Origin: Inediibacterium massiliense
Lineage (GTDB): Bacteria; Bacillota; Clostridia; Peptostreptococcales; Thermotaleaceae
DNA: 64,000 nucleotides
Direction: 5' to 3'
NCBI RefSeq assembly: GCF_001282725.1
Contig: NZ_LN876587.1
Location: forward strand, 863,695-927,694
A model generated the notes under the pieces. It was not told the origin of the DNA, searched no databases, and was given only the letters and a program-made list of their open reading frames with translations. How positions within the stretch are numbered: position 1 is the first letter of the stretch; every line of letters begins with the position of its first letter. This document shows positions 63,766 to 64,000 of this stretch, in pieces. Position numbers and translations under genes: made by a program.

Positions 63766-64000
63766 ACATTTTTTAATTTTACTTAAAATTTTATTTGCAG
63801 TGATTAAATTATTAAGACCATCATTTCCATCTACAAAAGGAGATTTATTCATTTGTATACTTGTTACAAAGGAAACAATCTCATTTTTTAGAGGATTTTT
63901 ATCAGGGATATAAATATTCTCTACAATTCCATCTAGAGAATATTTTTTTTGATTATTTATATGAGAATATCTTGAAATAGTTATGGATCTTTTTAGAAAG
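63748..64000 (-). CDS. Gfo/Idh/MocA-type oxidoreductase, C-terminal 84 residues only
   Basis: The minus-strand frame enters at the window edge and stops at 63748. The visible part, with EIVSFVTSIQMNKSPFVDGNDGLNN and ITANKILSKI, is like the end of NAD-dependent sugar dehydrogenases of the Gfo/Idh/MocA family (e.g. UDP-sugar 3-dehydrogenases). Fits the surface-glycan context next to the glycosyltransferase and acyltransferase. N-terminal Rossmann domain lies outside the window. Confidence 0.72.
   Translation of the reverse strand, partial: FLKRSITISRYSHINNQKKYSLDGIVENIYIPDKNPLKNEIVSFVTSIQMNKSPFVDGNDGLNNLITANKILSKIKKCKISIL

Overview
The window is AT-rich DNA from an anaerobic, spore-forming member of the Clostridia. 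Evidence: a SCIFF (ranthipeptide) precursor with its radical SAM maturase, a SpoIID-type protein, a BofC-like protein next to ruvCAB, a complete Stickland-type ornithine degradation cluster (ord-ortAB-oraSE-orr), a complete selenocysteine machinery (selD, selA, selB, selC), AGCS alanine/glycine symporters, and a T-box in front of hisS-aspS. The nearest relatives are probably Alkaliphilus/Crassaminicella/Peptostreptococcaceae-like clostridia (inference).

Layout. 0-12.8 kb: a class V aminotransferase (cut by the window edge) and a D,D-carboxypeptidase; a ComEA-like protein; a SelD that itself contains selenocysteine; two AGCS symporters; selA-selB; a two-component system; and the tRNA-Sec gene with a strong promoter. 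12.7-19.7 kb: a 7-kb integrated element inserted in selC, bounded by perfect 73-bp direct repeats of the tRNA 3' part. It carries a frame-disrupted tyrosine integrase, a fragment of a PolC-type DNA polymerase, a HEPN/zinc-ribbon protein, a group of micro-ORFs, a membrane protein and a coiled-coil protein. 19.7-41 kb: a conserved housekeeping block (bofC-like, ruvCAB, spoIID-like, queA, tgt, yajC, TIGR04086 protein, scfA-scfB, gamma-carbonic anhydrase, secDF, apt, rel, dtd, MBL hydrolase, hemZ, T-box-hisS-aspS). 41-46 kb: an accessory, gene-poor region with a retropepsin-like gene pair framed by two copies of one terminator repeat, an intact 1,257-bp IS3-family element, a decayed gene resembling a type I methylase subunit, and a possible non-coding transcript. 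46-50 kb: UPF0316, RseC-like, a split ThrE exporter and glyA. 49.7-59.4 kb: a RocR/OrdR-like sigma-54 activator, a paired upstream palindrome, a textbook -24/-12 promoter and the ornithine operon. 59.5-64 kb: a MaoC dehydratase, a DUF3343 protein, a 14 x 14-residue SHAEG/SHAQG repeat protein with a Peptidase_G2-like domain, an LpxD-like acyltransferase and surface-glycan genes.

How the parts fit. selD makes selenophosphate and SelA/SelB/selC insert selenocysteine, so the island sits in a gene the cell needs for selenoproteins; integration regenerates an intact tRNA. The ornithine cluster encodes racemization to D-ornithine, B12/PLP aminomutase, dehydrogenase and thiolase steps plus a MutL-like protein probably acting on the mutase, under an adjacent sigma-54 activator. 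The most unusual parts are the selC island, the retropepsin pair, the gene-less transcript candidate at 45.3-45.7 kb, and the repeat/Peptidase_G2 protein.
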